DNA of 64,000 bases from Hyalella azteca. Its lineage: Eukaryota > Arthropoda > Malacostraca > Amphipoda > Hyalellidae. The notes under the pieces were generated by a model. It was given only the letters and a program-made list of their open reading frames with translations, ran no database searches and was not told the DNA's origin. This document shows positions 39,777 through 51,090 of this stretch, piece after piece. The first letter of the stretch is position 1, and every line of letters begins with the position of its first letter. Made by a program: the position numbers and the translations under genes. The stretch lies in contig NW_025939527.1 in the NCBI RefSeq assembly GCF_000764305.2, forward strand, positions 435,583 through 499,582. Reading direction: 5' to 3'.

Positions 39777-40060
39777 GTAAGTGACATTTTACATTAGATT
39801 ACGGTTTTACATTACATTAATTGGCCAATAGAGATGAAATGTTGTGACGTCTTCACAATCTATAGAAATTGACACGTTCACAATGAAAACTACGCCACTC
39901 CGCCGGATTATGTGGTCTTGTTGAAAGTCTACGGTAAGTGATAATTTACATTAAATTAATCGGGCAGTCATTCCTTCAACATCTACAGGAATTTATGCTT
40001 GTATTATGAAAACCATTCCACTCTGCCGGCATTGCATTGAAATTCTACGGCCAACGACAC
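39777..40060 (+). repeat. Duplicated exon 3 donor junction, two downstream copies
   Basis: AAAGTCTACGGTAAGTGA, the exon end plus donor at 39768-39785, recurs at 39925-39941 with an intact GTAAGT (offset 157 bp). A decayed form, AATTCTACGGCCAACGAC, lies near 40041-40058, its donor destroyed. Between them AATGAAAACTACGCCACTCC and ATGAAAACCATTCCACTCT also match, confirming a tandem origin. An in-frame TGA follows the first donor, so use of the second donor would truncate the protein. Confidence 0.78.
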
Positions 40061-42185
40061 AATTTGTTCTCAAATGTGATGGGTGCGTGAGTCACTAACG
40101 ATCATCAGGCCAGCTCATGAAATATAGTCGAATAATTCATTTGATTAAGATATTCTTGTTTTTTTTAACTATGCACGCTTTGGGCAGAACTCCATAATAA
40201 TCAAACGATCACTTATGGCAATAGGATTATTTTTAATTTAGTTACTCTTGGCATTTTTCCCCGTATATTTAAATTTATGACCTCAGTATTTCATTGACCT
40301 CAGTATGGCCTCCTAATGACCTCATATAAAAATAAAAATAAACATGATTAAATTTACAATGATTATTAAGAAACGATCATAAGTAAATGTCTGGTGGCCA
40401 CTGACGGCTTTATTTATATATCAATTATTTATCGAATGGGCCCCGACAATTACTCGCTCAAATATATCTTTCTACCAACTGGAAACTTTCAACTAACTTG
40501 GTTATTTGTGCTTATTCCTTCACACCTAGTCCTGAATCCGAGTAATGAGTATGAAATATTCACTAATGAAAATTATGAAATTCTATCCTCTGCCTTTAAG
40601 ATTTAAATTCCAGCAGTGAATATTCGTCGTGGCTCGAGGGACCAAATTGCCTTAAGTGGCAGAAAGCTAGCGGCATTAGGTGGCGGCCCATGGCTTCAGC
40701 TAATGAGAACTCCCTCAGAATACGTCTCAGTTAAATCTGCTCACAATTAAATATAATGCTTTCTTAAGTCTGAAAATAGGAAAAAATGAAAGATTTGAAA
40801 TGAATTCAGTTATTCACAGTTGAAGAAAGTCTTCATTGGTTCATAGATTTCAGAGATTAGAAAATTCGCCTAAATAATTAACTACTCGATTATTAATGAA
40901 TTTATTCATTTATTTACATGTATTTAGTTAATGCATTTATTGATACAAGTTGTTTGCTTAAACCTAGCATCTACGCATTTGCTTATGGTCGAAACTGGTT
41001 CATAAATAGCATTTGCTTCTATTGTTTTATCGACGGTTTTACTCCTACAAAAAGTTGCTCCTGGTAAGTATATTTCGCTCGATTCTTCCAAGCATTGATT
41101 CTCAAAGTTGAAAACATGCCGGAGTTTAGTTGATTTTCAGCATATTTGTAGGTTTGAGCAAGCAACTAATCTCAAAAACAGATTTTAAAACGTACATTCA
41201 TTAATGGGTTAAGCAAACCCATGAAGAATTTTCTCAGTACAGCTATAGTTTCTTGTTTCTTCAAGTAAAAGAATCAATGCCATTTTTATTACTTCAAAGA
41301 AATTCACTGTACAAATACCTGCAACAATAAAAATTACTGAACATAAAATTTATTTTGATGTTTCGTTCACTACATTCTACGGCGAGATCGAAAGCATTTT
41401 ACGTCATATTTTCGCCTAATTTTTGCATGTTCCTATATATAGGGCACGAATTATTTTTGCATGCTAATGCGCAATTCAACAGGAAACATTTTTCGCCCCG
41501 GTCTTGGTATACGTCGAGAACGTCTTGCAAAATGCGACAGGAAAAAGCGAAGGGCTCTCCTGCTCCGAATCTAGCATTTTTGCAGCGCCCTGTCTTCATG
41601 AGGCCTAAAAAGGCTTCAGACATGCCCTCATTTTTCCGTGGAAGTTCCATTTGTTGAGGCCGTTGCTCGTGATGGGCTCTCTTGTGATCACGCGATGGTG
41701 TTTGCGTTCGTCACCTCTAAACTTGAGATCAAAATCTTCCTCTTGAGGCCATTCATCTTGTAAGATTCAATGGAGAAGAGCGTTTGATAAAGTTATCCAG
41801 TGCCGAAAGTAAGTGGGTGGTAATATATTATCAGGTTTAGTCGTCAGTTGCATCCTCCATCTATCTTGGCGCCAGTCCCCACGTCAACTGTTACGATCAA
41901 TCTCCTGAGGAGCGTCTAGCAAGAAGACTGCGACGACGAAGCCTGCTCGTCGCCGGGGTGCGCGCCACTAACTGGATTAGCGCCTCTAGCTGTGATGAAC
42001 GATCGAGCTCATCGTGCCGCGCTCATCCATAGGCATTGATGCCGCATAGCGAGTGAGGCTAAGACGATTGCTGGGGCCCCAGCATCAGGCGATTTCCTAT
42101 CTATGTGAGTGCCACGATGTTTTTTTAATACATTTATCTCTTGCTCAATACACGATAAAAAACGTGTAAAAACATTTCCAAGGAG

Positions 42186-42345
42186 CCATGAAATGAGTAT
42201 TCGTTGTTCCGAGCGTTCGAAATAATTTTACCTGCAGTCCTCCATTGAAAAAAATTTCTCGAACACCATAAAATGTGTTCTCATTATTACGAACACTTAG
42301 AAATGTTCTACCTGTCGTGCTCCATAGAACGAAAGCTGACTCAAG
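42186..42345. repeat. 80-bp tandem duplication, diverged
   Basis: CCATGAAATG...TTTTACCTGC.GTCCTCCATTGAA at 42186 is repeated as CCATAAAATG...TTCTACCTGTCGTGCTCCATAGAA at 42266. Confidence 0.55.
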
Positions 42346-45152
42346 TGGCGCATTACGAAGGCTAATCTAAGTGGGTAATTAAGCAGTTAGCTGAGCAGGA
42401 TATTGGTGTTAATTACACTGGCCGCGATGAAGACAAATGACCGACTAATTGAGGAGTTTCGTGTTCGCACTGGGAAATGATCATTGCTGCTGCCAGTAAC
42501 CATCATCATTAACATCGAAATAAGGGAAATACGTTTGTTCAGGTTTTATTTTTCATGCTATAACAAGACATAAATTCGCATGGAATGTATACGAGTCGGA
42601 ATGCATGAGTTGTGAGAAATTCGGCAGAAAACATCCATTCAACATTAGGAAACCATTAATTTTGATTCATTTCTTAAAAATACAAACAAATTATGCACAT
42701 AAAGTCGTATGGAACAATATATAACCCTAGTTCTGTTGATAACCCAGGATTTATTGTGTTATTCATGCAGATAACATCGAGTCATGTAAGTCAATAGCAA
42801 ATAATATGCATTTAAAAATTACCTTTTTAAAGACAACACTTCTAAAGAGGCCGGTGTCTCTTGCTAATATACAATGGCCGGTGTTGCTAATATACAATGA
42901 ATTTCTTTTTTTTTACTTTTAATATATATAAAAAGAATTTTAGCGTTTTTTTCTAATAAATAATTTTTAAAAATTTTTAAAATCATTTATTCCGTCAATT
43001 GTTGCATGCATTGTCTCCAATTTCATGCAAGTGGGCAATATTTCAGGTCGGTTGGACTGGTACAAGTGTGTTAAATAATGATAATAAGATTTGTAGCAGG
43101 CAAACAAGAAGTGAAGTTAAAGAGAATCGTTGTAAAAAGTTAAGATAATACGTTTGAAATATAGAAATACTAATTTCGAAAAATAATAATTTCGAAATGA
43201 ACGCCATATTTGATTTTAGGCTTAGAAATCATCGTTAAAATACATTTTTCCTTTAAATCTTAAATTAAATTAAATCTACATTTTTCTTTTAAACTTTAAA
43301 TTCTCGTAGCCTTTTAACATTATTTCATGCCGAAATTTTTGAAAGTGAAATGAAATCTAAATTCCTCCAGGGTTTTTTGACACGCGAGCAGTTTTGGCGC
43401 CTGTCATTATTCGGACCATCGTCTGCTGAAGAGGTTGTACTTTCGTTCAATATTCAGTTATGGGATAAAATATACATTAGAAAAGCAATCAATTTCAAAA
43501 AGTCTATCATGTCATGATAAAAACAGCTGTACAAAATATGACTGTTATTTCATAGTGCAAGGGTTACTGGTTTTCAAAAAAATCTGACCTTCCATCAAAT
43601 TATTACCTATTATGTTCATCGTCATTTACTGTCGGTGCTTAAAGTTTTAATCAACCACCTTACATGATTGCACTTCTGCAACCTTTACATGATCTCACTG
43701 CACTCCTTCTTTTATAATCTAACGCTATTTACGGCCACGGGCGAAATGTTTCTAATGTCAAGGCTTTGCAGTGACAAGTATTTATCAGTCACTGGGCTTG
43801 AACTCTTGCACTGAAAAGAACAACGACGTTGAGTGAGCCATCGACTGCAACACGCCCGGTACTCTGGTCGATGGAGCGGTCATGTCTGTTCAAATCTAGA
43901 TAAAGGAGCTCAAGTTACCGGTAGATGGCCTCTGCTACCTCACTCGTTGTCGATAACTGCGGCCATTGAACCATTAATGCTGCTACTGCTGCTGCTGCTG
44001 AAAACTTCGCGTGAGCAAACCACGAAGCAAATTGCATTTTTTATAGCTCAGTAGACTCTCTCATTCGCCATTCAAGAAGTGAAGAAATAGACGTCATTGC
44101 TTTTTGTTCTGCATGTCTCAATGCTGTGAGCAACCTTCCGCTGTTTTATACAATGAGAGATTTATTTAAAGTGATCGCCAAGATCATCTCTCTATGCACT
44201 CGGCTAATTTATTTATTAGGTTTCGAACAAATTATATGATGAAATTTGCGGTTCTAAATTCGCTCTTTCTACAACAATTCAGAATAATTTTATATTTTTT
44301 CATCATCAATATTAAGCTTCATCTGAAAGAGTCATTTTCCTCAAGAACGTCAGAACAATAGTGTCACAATGCTACAGTGATGCATTCCTCAATGTCCTGA
44401 CAATTAACGCTGACAATTGAAGCATTTCTCAGCCAGAAATGAAGTCACGCTTCACTTCTCCTTTGCCTAAACGGTCAACTTTGCCTTTACCCAAACTTAT
44501 AACTCGCCCACTGGCTCAGCACGACACAGGCAGGAGCTCTGCGAGCAGTTTGCTCTCAGTTTAATTTCCTGACGAATAAGATTACTGAAGTTGTCTGCAA
44601 TGCGCCGGTTGATCCTGAATGAAAATCAGTTCGTATGCATAATGAATATCTCTGACACGTGCGTTAGCATGCGAAGTGGAGGCCGTGACAGTTCCAGCGC
44701 ACACAGTTTGGAGAAAATTTTGTACGGGATATTTGTATCAGTGACTGTTCCTCGGTGTCTATTATGATGATCTATTAAAAGAAACACAATAATTGTTAAA
44801 AACGTTCATACATATTAAGCTACTTTTTTCAGCAATAACCATAAACAAAAAAGTATTTATATTTTTGAATTTACCTTGTCATTTTTAATTTAGCCTAGGT
44901 GAATTTCACTATAAATATACAAAAATATGCAATTACAAATATAAAAAAGGGATAATTAAAATGTATACGTAATTTAAATATAATGATTAGGTCAATTTTT
45001 CCCATGCGATTCATAAAAATGGCACAGGCGGTGACCTTTACAAGACGTAAAAGCTGTTAGTAGATTAGCTCGCTTCGATCACTGAGAGGGCGATGCCTGA
45101 CTACACTTTCGTAGCTACCAAGACTTAAATATTTTCAAGTCTTAAAAACGTT

Positions 45153-45347
45153 TCATGCACCACGCGCCTTGCACCTCACGTCATGCACCTCACGTCATGC
45201 ACCTCATGCCTGCACTTCGCGTCATGCACCTCGCGTCATGCACTTCGCGTCATGCACCTCGCGTCATGCACCTCATGCCTGCACTTCGCGTCATGCACTT
45301 CGCGTCATGCACTTCGCGTCATGCATTTTGCGTCATGCGCCTCGCAT
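45153..45347. repeat. 14-bp tandem repeat (TCATGCACCTCGCG), about 14 units
   Basis: Units TCATGCAC(C/T)TC(G/A)CG are interrupted by a TCATGCCTGCAC variant that itself recurs, giving a higher-order pattern. Three overlapping plus-strand frames of Met/His/Ser/Arg-rich peptide are by-products. Confidence 0.88.
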
Positions 45348-47164
45348 GAAAGGCCAGCGGTCGTGTAGCGTGCAGCCCCATGAGGCTAGAGCAGTACACG
45401 GTGAGCACTCTTGCATATGAGCTCTCATTGCTGCCTGGCGTCCAACGTAACCGCCACTGCAGTATGGATTGCAGCTTTACCCCACGATTTGTTCTGCCAT
45501 TCAGGTAGGAATGGCGTTATGAAGCATTAAATATTTTGCCTCACGAACGGTAATGGATTAAAAACGATCTCGTGGATGACGATCTCGGGTAAAAAAAATC
45601 GCCAACTATTAATGTTATTAGCGATGTTACTTACGCCGCAGACATGAAAATGTGCTTCTTGGTTATGCTTCTCAGTCTAAAAAAGCACAAGTTGCAAACA
45701 GGAATAATTCCTGTACAGTCCAAGAAATTCGGGTTGTAATCACTGCCGGGAGTTTTTCAGGTTCACAGATGAATAATAAGTGACAGGTTCTTAGATAAAC
45801 TTTCTTCGTCAAAGTAATTTTTCGATATAATTTTCATCTATAAGGAACAATGTTGATTGATTTTTTTTCATTCATGATCTTTCTTGATTACATGAATATT
45901 GTTTAATGCACCATAAAAATAGTGAGTTAAGTTTACCAAGTTCGCCTAGTTGTGTAAGCAATCAAAATATTTTTCACTTATAATTTCAATATCTCAATTT
46001 CCGTGCATATTGGATCACAAAACTCACGTGATTCCAAATAATTCCATGAGAGTTACCTACCTTCATGATATGATTTAATTTTGAAAAAACGCTCTATTGC
46101 TTTAATCCAATAACTCAAATTCCTTGACGGAGGCTGTAAAAGTCCATTACCAGTGACCAAAATCCATTAAAATCCAATGAATTTCTTTAATAATTCATAA
46201 AACATCTGAGCAAAAATTCCGGATCACTTTTTACAATTTTTATGGATTACCAACTTCCTATTTTTCACGCAACAAAAAGTAAACAGCGAGCTTTATTAAT
46301 TAAATACAATGCACGGCGTCTCTCATCCAATGTTATTTCTCTGCTCATAATTTCTAATTCAGTCCCGGCAACCTCAGGACGGAAGTCGTGCGGTTATACC
46401 CACCGCAGCTCACTCCTCATCCTCGCTATTAATCTCAGGGGCTTGGCACAGGATTTTAATCAACGCAGCTTGTTTGTTTCTAACTAATTACGGAGCTGTT
46501 TCCTCGGCATTCCGAGGATCTCTCATTTTGTGTAAAATTGGCATGTAGAAATATCAGGATTTTTTCTTATAAAATATACTGTGTGTTTCACATTGTACCA
46601 ACAACCTTGTATGTTCATGAAATTTATGAAATTACTCATATGATGCCGATATAAATATTGAAGTGTTATTATATAAAAATTTGTCCATACTAGAATTTGA
46701 ATAAAATAACAGAATGTAAAAGCATGAAATTAAATCCTTATTTTGAGTACATCAATTCCTGATACATATATCAAAGATCTAATGTCTGCACCACAAAATA
46801 TGCTGACGAATCGTATTTTACTAAACTTTTCTCATTTCTACTCTTGAACTAATAATTTATCTATTTAATGAATCCTTTGAATTGGTGAAGGCTCATTTAT
46901 TATGGTTGAACTGACAAATCTTAGCATGAATTCTACTTGTAAAACATATTTCTATTTGATTCGTTGTCAAATTGTGGTGGTTAAACTGAATGTTCTGAGC
47001 CATCGACAGGAATTGTACTTCATTCACTTTATTTTGCGGCGAAAAAATTTCTGCATTTTTTCATAATCCTCAAAGTTTGAGATATTAATAAAGGAATTCT
47101 GCATAAGGTTGAAGTGAAACCGTTAAAGATATTAATATTTAATGAATTCTACTCCTGGTCGCAG

Positions 47165-47290
47165 AGAACCCGCTACTGGGGCCAAACATCACACTGTGGC
47201 AGCACCGCGTGGGGCGTGCCACGGAAGACATCATCCAGGGGCCCTTCCACGAGGGCGACGTGGTCAACCTAACCTGTACCGTCGTGGGGG
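47165..47290 (+). CDS. Exon 4: first half of Ig2
   Basis: Exon 4 is 126 bp between acceptor CTGGTCGCAG| and donor GGGGG|GTGAGA, phase 1 in and out. It encodes residues 146-187: a linker ENPLLGPNITLWQ, then EDIIQGPFHEGDVVNLTC (C183) and TVVG. The (I/L)GP(Y/F).EGD..LTC segment is characteristic of the second Ig domain of sidestep proteins. The split glycine codon joins to exon 5 to give VVGGFPQPTVTWW. Sequons lie at N153 and N180. The exon is GC-rich against AT-rich flanks. Confidence 0.9.
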
Positions 47291-47879
47291 GTGAGAGTCC
47301 GACAGCCCTTGCGATATAATCGACATTAATGAAAATATTTCAAGCTCAGTATAATATAAGAAAGTATATTATAGTTAGCACTGAAAGTATTATAATATAC
47401 GAGAGTATATTATACGTAAGGAAGCGTATTTTCTCGAAATTTATAATTGTTTCCACCAATGTTTGCGAGACAAGTGGTGACGAGGCCGCAAAATTCTATA
47501 CAATATTAATTATAAAATCCGCGACAGAGCTCCTTACTGCAAATATGCTTGAATAAAAACAGAGAGATAGACAACAAAACCCTAATAGTAGTCAAAATAA
47601 TTTTAAACCTGCCATGAAAGTTATCTAAAATCGTCATCAAAGTTAATAATATCATAAATAGTTATCCAAATGCGCAGCAAAATTAATCTCAAAATAGCCA
47701 GCAAACCATCATCTATTTGACCGTTCTATCATTGTTTGCAGGAGCGACTTCAAAACTTCAAGTCATAACCAAAGTTACTCGTAGTATATATGAATAATTT
47801 TAATTACGTTTGCTGATTAGATGCCATTAGCATTAAGTAAGCTTCAGCACAAATTCGTGTTACACGATTTCATTTTTGC

Positions 47880-48321
47880 AAGGAATTTAAAAGTAAAGAA
47901 AACGCCATGCAAATTCACCATATCGATGTTGAAAACGTTTTGGAGTGTCACTGGCTGTTCGGATTTGAGGATTTTGGAATCACTACATATCTTCAAATGA
48001 AAACCGCTTCTCAATAATGCGTTCAGTTCCTATCCTCTTGAAATAGTGAATTTCTAGGCTTTTATATGTTCTAGTGTTTTTCTTAGGCCTTAATTTTTTC
48101 GTGTCTTTTGTGACTCTGTTCCGCCAGTGCTTGTTTTCGATTTAAGATAGTTTTGTGTTGTATTTGTCTTTTTCGGTTGTAATTTCTGACTTCGAATTTC
48201 GAATTATAAAATGATTGTATTAATTTTTAGATTGTCGAACTGACGATGGAGCTGGACTCCGAAACATTTTCAATCAATATCGATATGGTGAATTTGCTTG
48301 GCGTTTTCTTTACATTCCTCA
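47880..48321. mobile_element. Inverted-repeat element, about 90-bp arms, with CTGACGA/GAAAC motif
   Basis: The left arm (47880-47972) contains TAAAGAAAACGCCATGC, AAATTCACCATATCGATGTT and GAAAACGTTTTGGAG. The right arm (48232-48321) is its reverse complement (AATATCGATATGGTGAATTT and GCTTGGCGTTTTCTTTAC). The right arm carries CTGACGA-T-GGAG-CTGGA-CTCC-GAAAC at 48240-48265, with a 4-bp stem between CTGACGA and GAAAC. The interior (about 260 bp) has a 98-codon minus-strand ORF of no recognised family. A non-autonomous element or Penelope-like remnant is plausible. Confidence 0.55.
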
Positions 48322-49946
48322 TGGACTTGCGATTTAAGCAGACTGATAATGTAATTTTCTATTTTTCCATCGTTTCTTTGGGAATCGCATTCGAGATGCT
48401 CAATGGTAGATCGTCTGATTGAAGGCGCTTCGATTGCGTTGCATGCTGCAATTTTGACGATAATATCAAATGCTGTAGAAGTATTAGTGAATCCACGGAT
48501 TATCCGTGAAAATATCCACTGCTCTTGAGGATGATGGGAGAGCAGATCCATCACTGAATCCACAGATTACCAGTGCAACTTTCATCAAATACTCGTCGTA
48601 TTATGGGTGCAGTATAGAGGGAATTACGGCTGCCTGAGAGAAGCCTTGGCTGTGCTCCAATCGCCAACGTTTCAATGTAACTTGCATAGGACTTCGATGC
48701 TTCAATATGCAGTGCCGGCATAACTGTCGAATTATAATCTATTTGAAAGCTTGCGTTATCAAACTAAGTATTCGCTAACATAGACAATCACGGTTTCTGG
48801 CTGCCCTAAATGCAAGTTATGTTTTATGAAATTCAATTAAATTCAGATGAACTTCTCCTTCATCAAATTTCATTCTACTTATTTTGCAACGTTAACATAA
48901 ATAGTCTCATTTGGAATTTATTGAGACTAAAAATATTTAATTAAGAACTTGCCGAACATTAATTTCTTATTTTTAATCGTCTCAAAATGACCGTTGACTT
49001 CTCATACTTTTACTTTATGTTTTGGCTTAAACAGAAGCTCTCAAATTCTGTTCGGTTTTCCTGGTTCACTGAGTTGAAAACTCACGACACACAATGAGCG
49101 CGTTTACTCGCCAAACTCTTTCAAGTCAATTCGCAATTTTCTCTATAGAATGTGAAAGTTTTTCATCGCAATTTTCTAGCAAACTGTAAAGTCAAAGGCA
49201 AAAAAGTTCTTCCTAGGAAGACGGGAATGAATGAGGAGGGCAAACGGTTGTTTGATGTCACCACCAGGACTTGACAAAGCAGTGAAGCGAGTCGCTCGAT
49301 TTGCCGCGCAGCGACAAACTCCACTGGAATTGTCGTCGTGGGTCTCTCATCCTCACGACCAAAATTCTTCTCATTCCAACTTTACTAATGCTGTTATTTT
49401 GCTCAGTTGTAGCGATGTTACGAAAGAAAACGGAATTAAGCGGATTCAGCTGACCTGAAATTGAAACGGAAAGAGAAATAACATGATGATAGTTTAAGTC
49501 ATGTTTGAATTTGCACCATAGACTTACTGAAACGTTTTTTATGCGTTAGCCGACGTTATCCCAGAAACCAAAAACTCGGTACTAACAAATGATCTTTTAA
49601 AGCGCAATTGGGATCATTGTCATCAATATATACAAAAAAAATCATTTAAGAATTTATTCACTCTTCTCTGGTGTGAACGAGTTTTCTCTTGAAACAATTA
49701 CTTTTTTGACTAAATTAATTTCCTGTTTTCATTTAAAACATAGACGGTTTTAATAAACTCCTGGGAAATATATATTTAAAAGAGAGAATGTTGATCCATA
49801 TTATCAAATCATGCGAAAATACTCGTATAATTAGCAACGGAGACAGTCGTGTTCAATAAAGTGATAAGGTGATATCGAGAAATCTCAAACAATTATATTA
49901 AAATTAACGCTCCTGAAATGTTTTTCAGTCACAAATTTCTTTTTTA

Positions 49947-50010
49947 CATCATTCAACACAAAGGTTTGGTTGCACCAGGGCTAGCACAACCCATCGTGAC
50001 GTGGTTGTGA
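49947..50010 (+). pseudogene. Broken duplicate of the exon 5 acceptor and first codons
   Basis: TTTGGTTGCACCAG and the following CACAACCCATCGTGACGTGG match the real junction TTTGGTTGCCCCAG and CACAACCCACCGTGACGTGG exactly 164 bp downstream. Read in the gene's phase, this copy encodes GLAQPIVTWL and then TGA (50008-50010), against GFPQPTVTWW in the real exon. If spliced in, it would terminate the protein within Ig2. It is a tandem duplication of the junction, now diverged. Confidence 0.78.
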
Positions 50011-50142
50011 AGCTCGCCACTAACCGCTCAGCAAAACTACTTTTAATGCCAACCGTGTGTTATTTCGTATTCAAACTTAGCTTTCTATTTGCAATGATTA
50101 TTTCATTATTAAGTCATTCACACTAAAGTTTGGTTGCCCCAG

Positions 50143-50364
50143 GCTTCCCACAACCCACCGTGACGTGGTGGCAGGGCAACACGCTGGTGGACAACATCAG
50201 CCACGTGGAGCCGGGGTGTGAGGCGGTGACGTGTCGCCGGGTGGTGAACCTGCTGACGCTGGGTCCACTCACCCGAGCCCTCGTCAGCGAACCTTTCACC
50301 TGCCGCTCAGAGAACAACCCCCTCTCCAAGCCCCGCTACGATACCGTGCACCTCAAGATATACA
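50143..50364 (+). CDS. Exon 5: second half of Ig2
   Basis: Exon 5 is 222 bp from acceptor TTGCCCCAG| to donor TATACA|GTGAGT, phase 1 in and out. It encodes residues 188-261: GFPQPTVTWWQG (Ig core W196/W197), a hydrophobic E-strand VVNLLTLGPLTRA, then PFTCRSENN (C241), matching the family's LTC.A.NN ending. It ends RYDTVHLKIY. Two extra cysteines, C213 and C218 in PGCEAVTCRR, are not part of the canonical pair. One sequon lies at N205. Read-through of the donor gives S-E and then TAA. Its last about 30 bp are the source of the downstream 56-bp array. Confidence 0.92.
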
Positions 50365-51090
50365 GTGAGTAAATCTCTTCTTCAAACTATGATAAAATGC
50401 CGTGCACCACAAGATATACAGTGAGTAAACCTCCACTTTAAAGTACGATAAGATGCCGTGCACCTCAAGATATACAGTGAGTAAATCTCTTCTTCAAACT
50501 ATGATAAGATGCCGTGCAACACAAGATATACAGTGAGTAAACCTCCACTTTAAAGTACGATAAGATGCCGTGCGCCTCAAGATATACAGTGAGTAAACCT
50601 CCACTTTAAACTACGATAAGATACCGTGCACCTCAAGATATACAGTGAGTAAACCTCCTCTCCAAACTACGATAAGATACCGTGCATTTCAGGATATACA
50701 GTGAGTAAAGCTCCTCTCCAAACTACGATAAGATACCGTGCACCTCAAGATATACAGTGAGTAAACCTCCTCTCCAAACTACGATAAGGTACCGGGCACC
50801 TCGAGATATACAGTGAGTAAACCTCCTCTCCAAACTACGATAAGGTACCGGGCACCTCAAGATATACAGTGAGTAAACCTTCTCTTTAATCTACTATAAG
50901 ATACCGTGCACCACAAGATAAAAAGTGAGTAAAACCTCCACCCTAGCCCCGCTACGATACCGTGCACCTCAAGATATACAGTGAGTAAACCTCCTATCCA
51001 ATCTACGATAAGATACCGTGCACCTCAAGATAAACAGTGAGTAAACCCTTTCTCCAAGCCCTGCTAAGATGCTGTGCAACTCAACACACA
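50331..51090 (+). repeat. 56-bp tandem array of the exon 5 / donor junction
   Basis: Starting from the real junction, each unit repeats the exon end (GATACCGTGCACCTCAAGAT, ATACA) and the donor GTGAGTAAA. Donors lie at 50365 (real), then 50421, 50477, 50533, 50589, 50645, 50701, 50757, 50813, 50869, 50925, 50981 and 51037, every step exactly 56 bp. A last unit at 51073 is degenerate. The first four intronic units alternate between a TTCTTCAAACTATG type and a CCACTTTAAAGTACG type, a 112-bp higher order. Later units share CTCCTCTCCAAACTACG. The unit near 50945 keeps AGCCCCGCTACGATACCGTG, identical to the exon. Confidence 0.95.

Larger units (their letters stand above)
39777..47164 (+). other. 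Intron 3 (about 7.4 kb)
   Basis: It opens with two decayed copies of the exon 3 end (see 39777-40060). It also has an 80-bp two-copy repeat at 42186-42345, a short CTG run near 43979-44000 and a 14-bp array at 45153-45347. The segment around 41860-42060 is relatively GC-rich but has no exon-like frame that I can support. Nothing else was seen. Confidence 0.6.
47291..50142 (+). other. Intron 4 (about 2.9 kb)
   Basis: It contains AT-rich inverted segments at 47345-47425, the inverted-repeat element 47880-48321 and a broken copy of the exon 5 start at 49947-50010. The rest is unremarkable. Confidence 0.65.

Noticed and set aside
41860..42060. GC-rich patch resembling coding sequence.
   Set aside because: Frames are interrupted, and no Ig or other motif is visible. 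Exon 3 to exon 4 already joins in phase.
45155..45420. Met/His/Ser/Arg-rich ORFs in three plus frames.
   Set aside because: They are translations of the 14-bp array.
48240..48265. Active hammerhead ribozyme.
   Set aside because: CTGACGA and GAAAC flank a short stem, but an extra base sits before the stem and no stems I and III with a cleavage site can be drawn with confidence.
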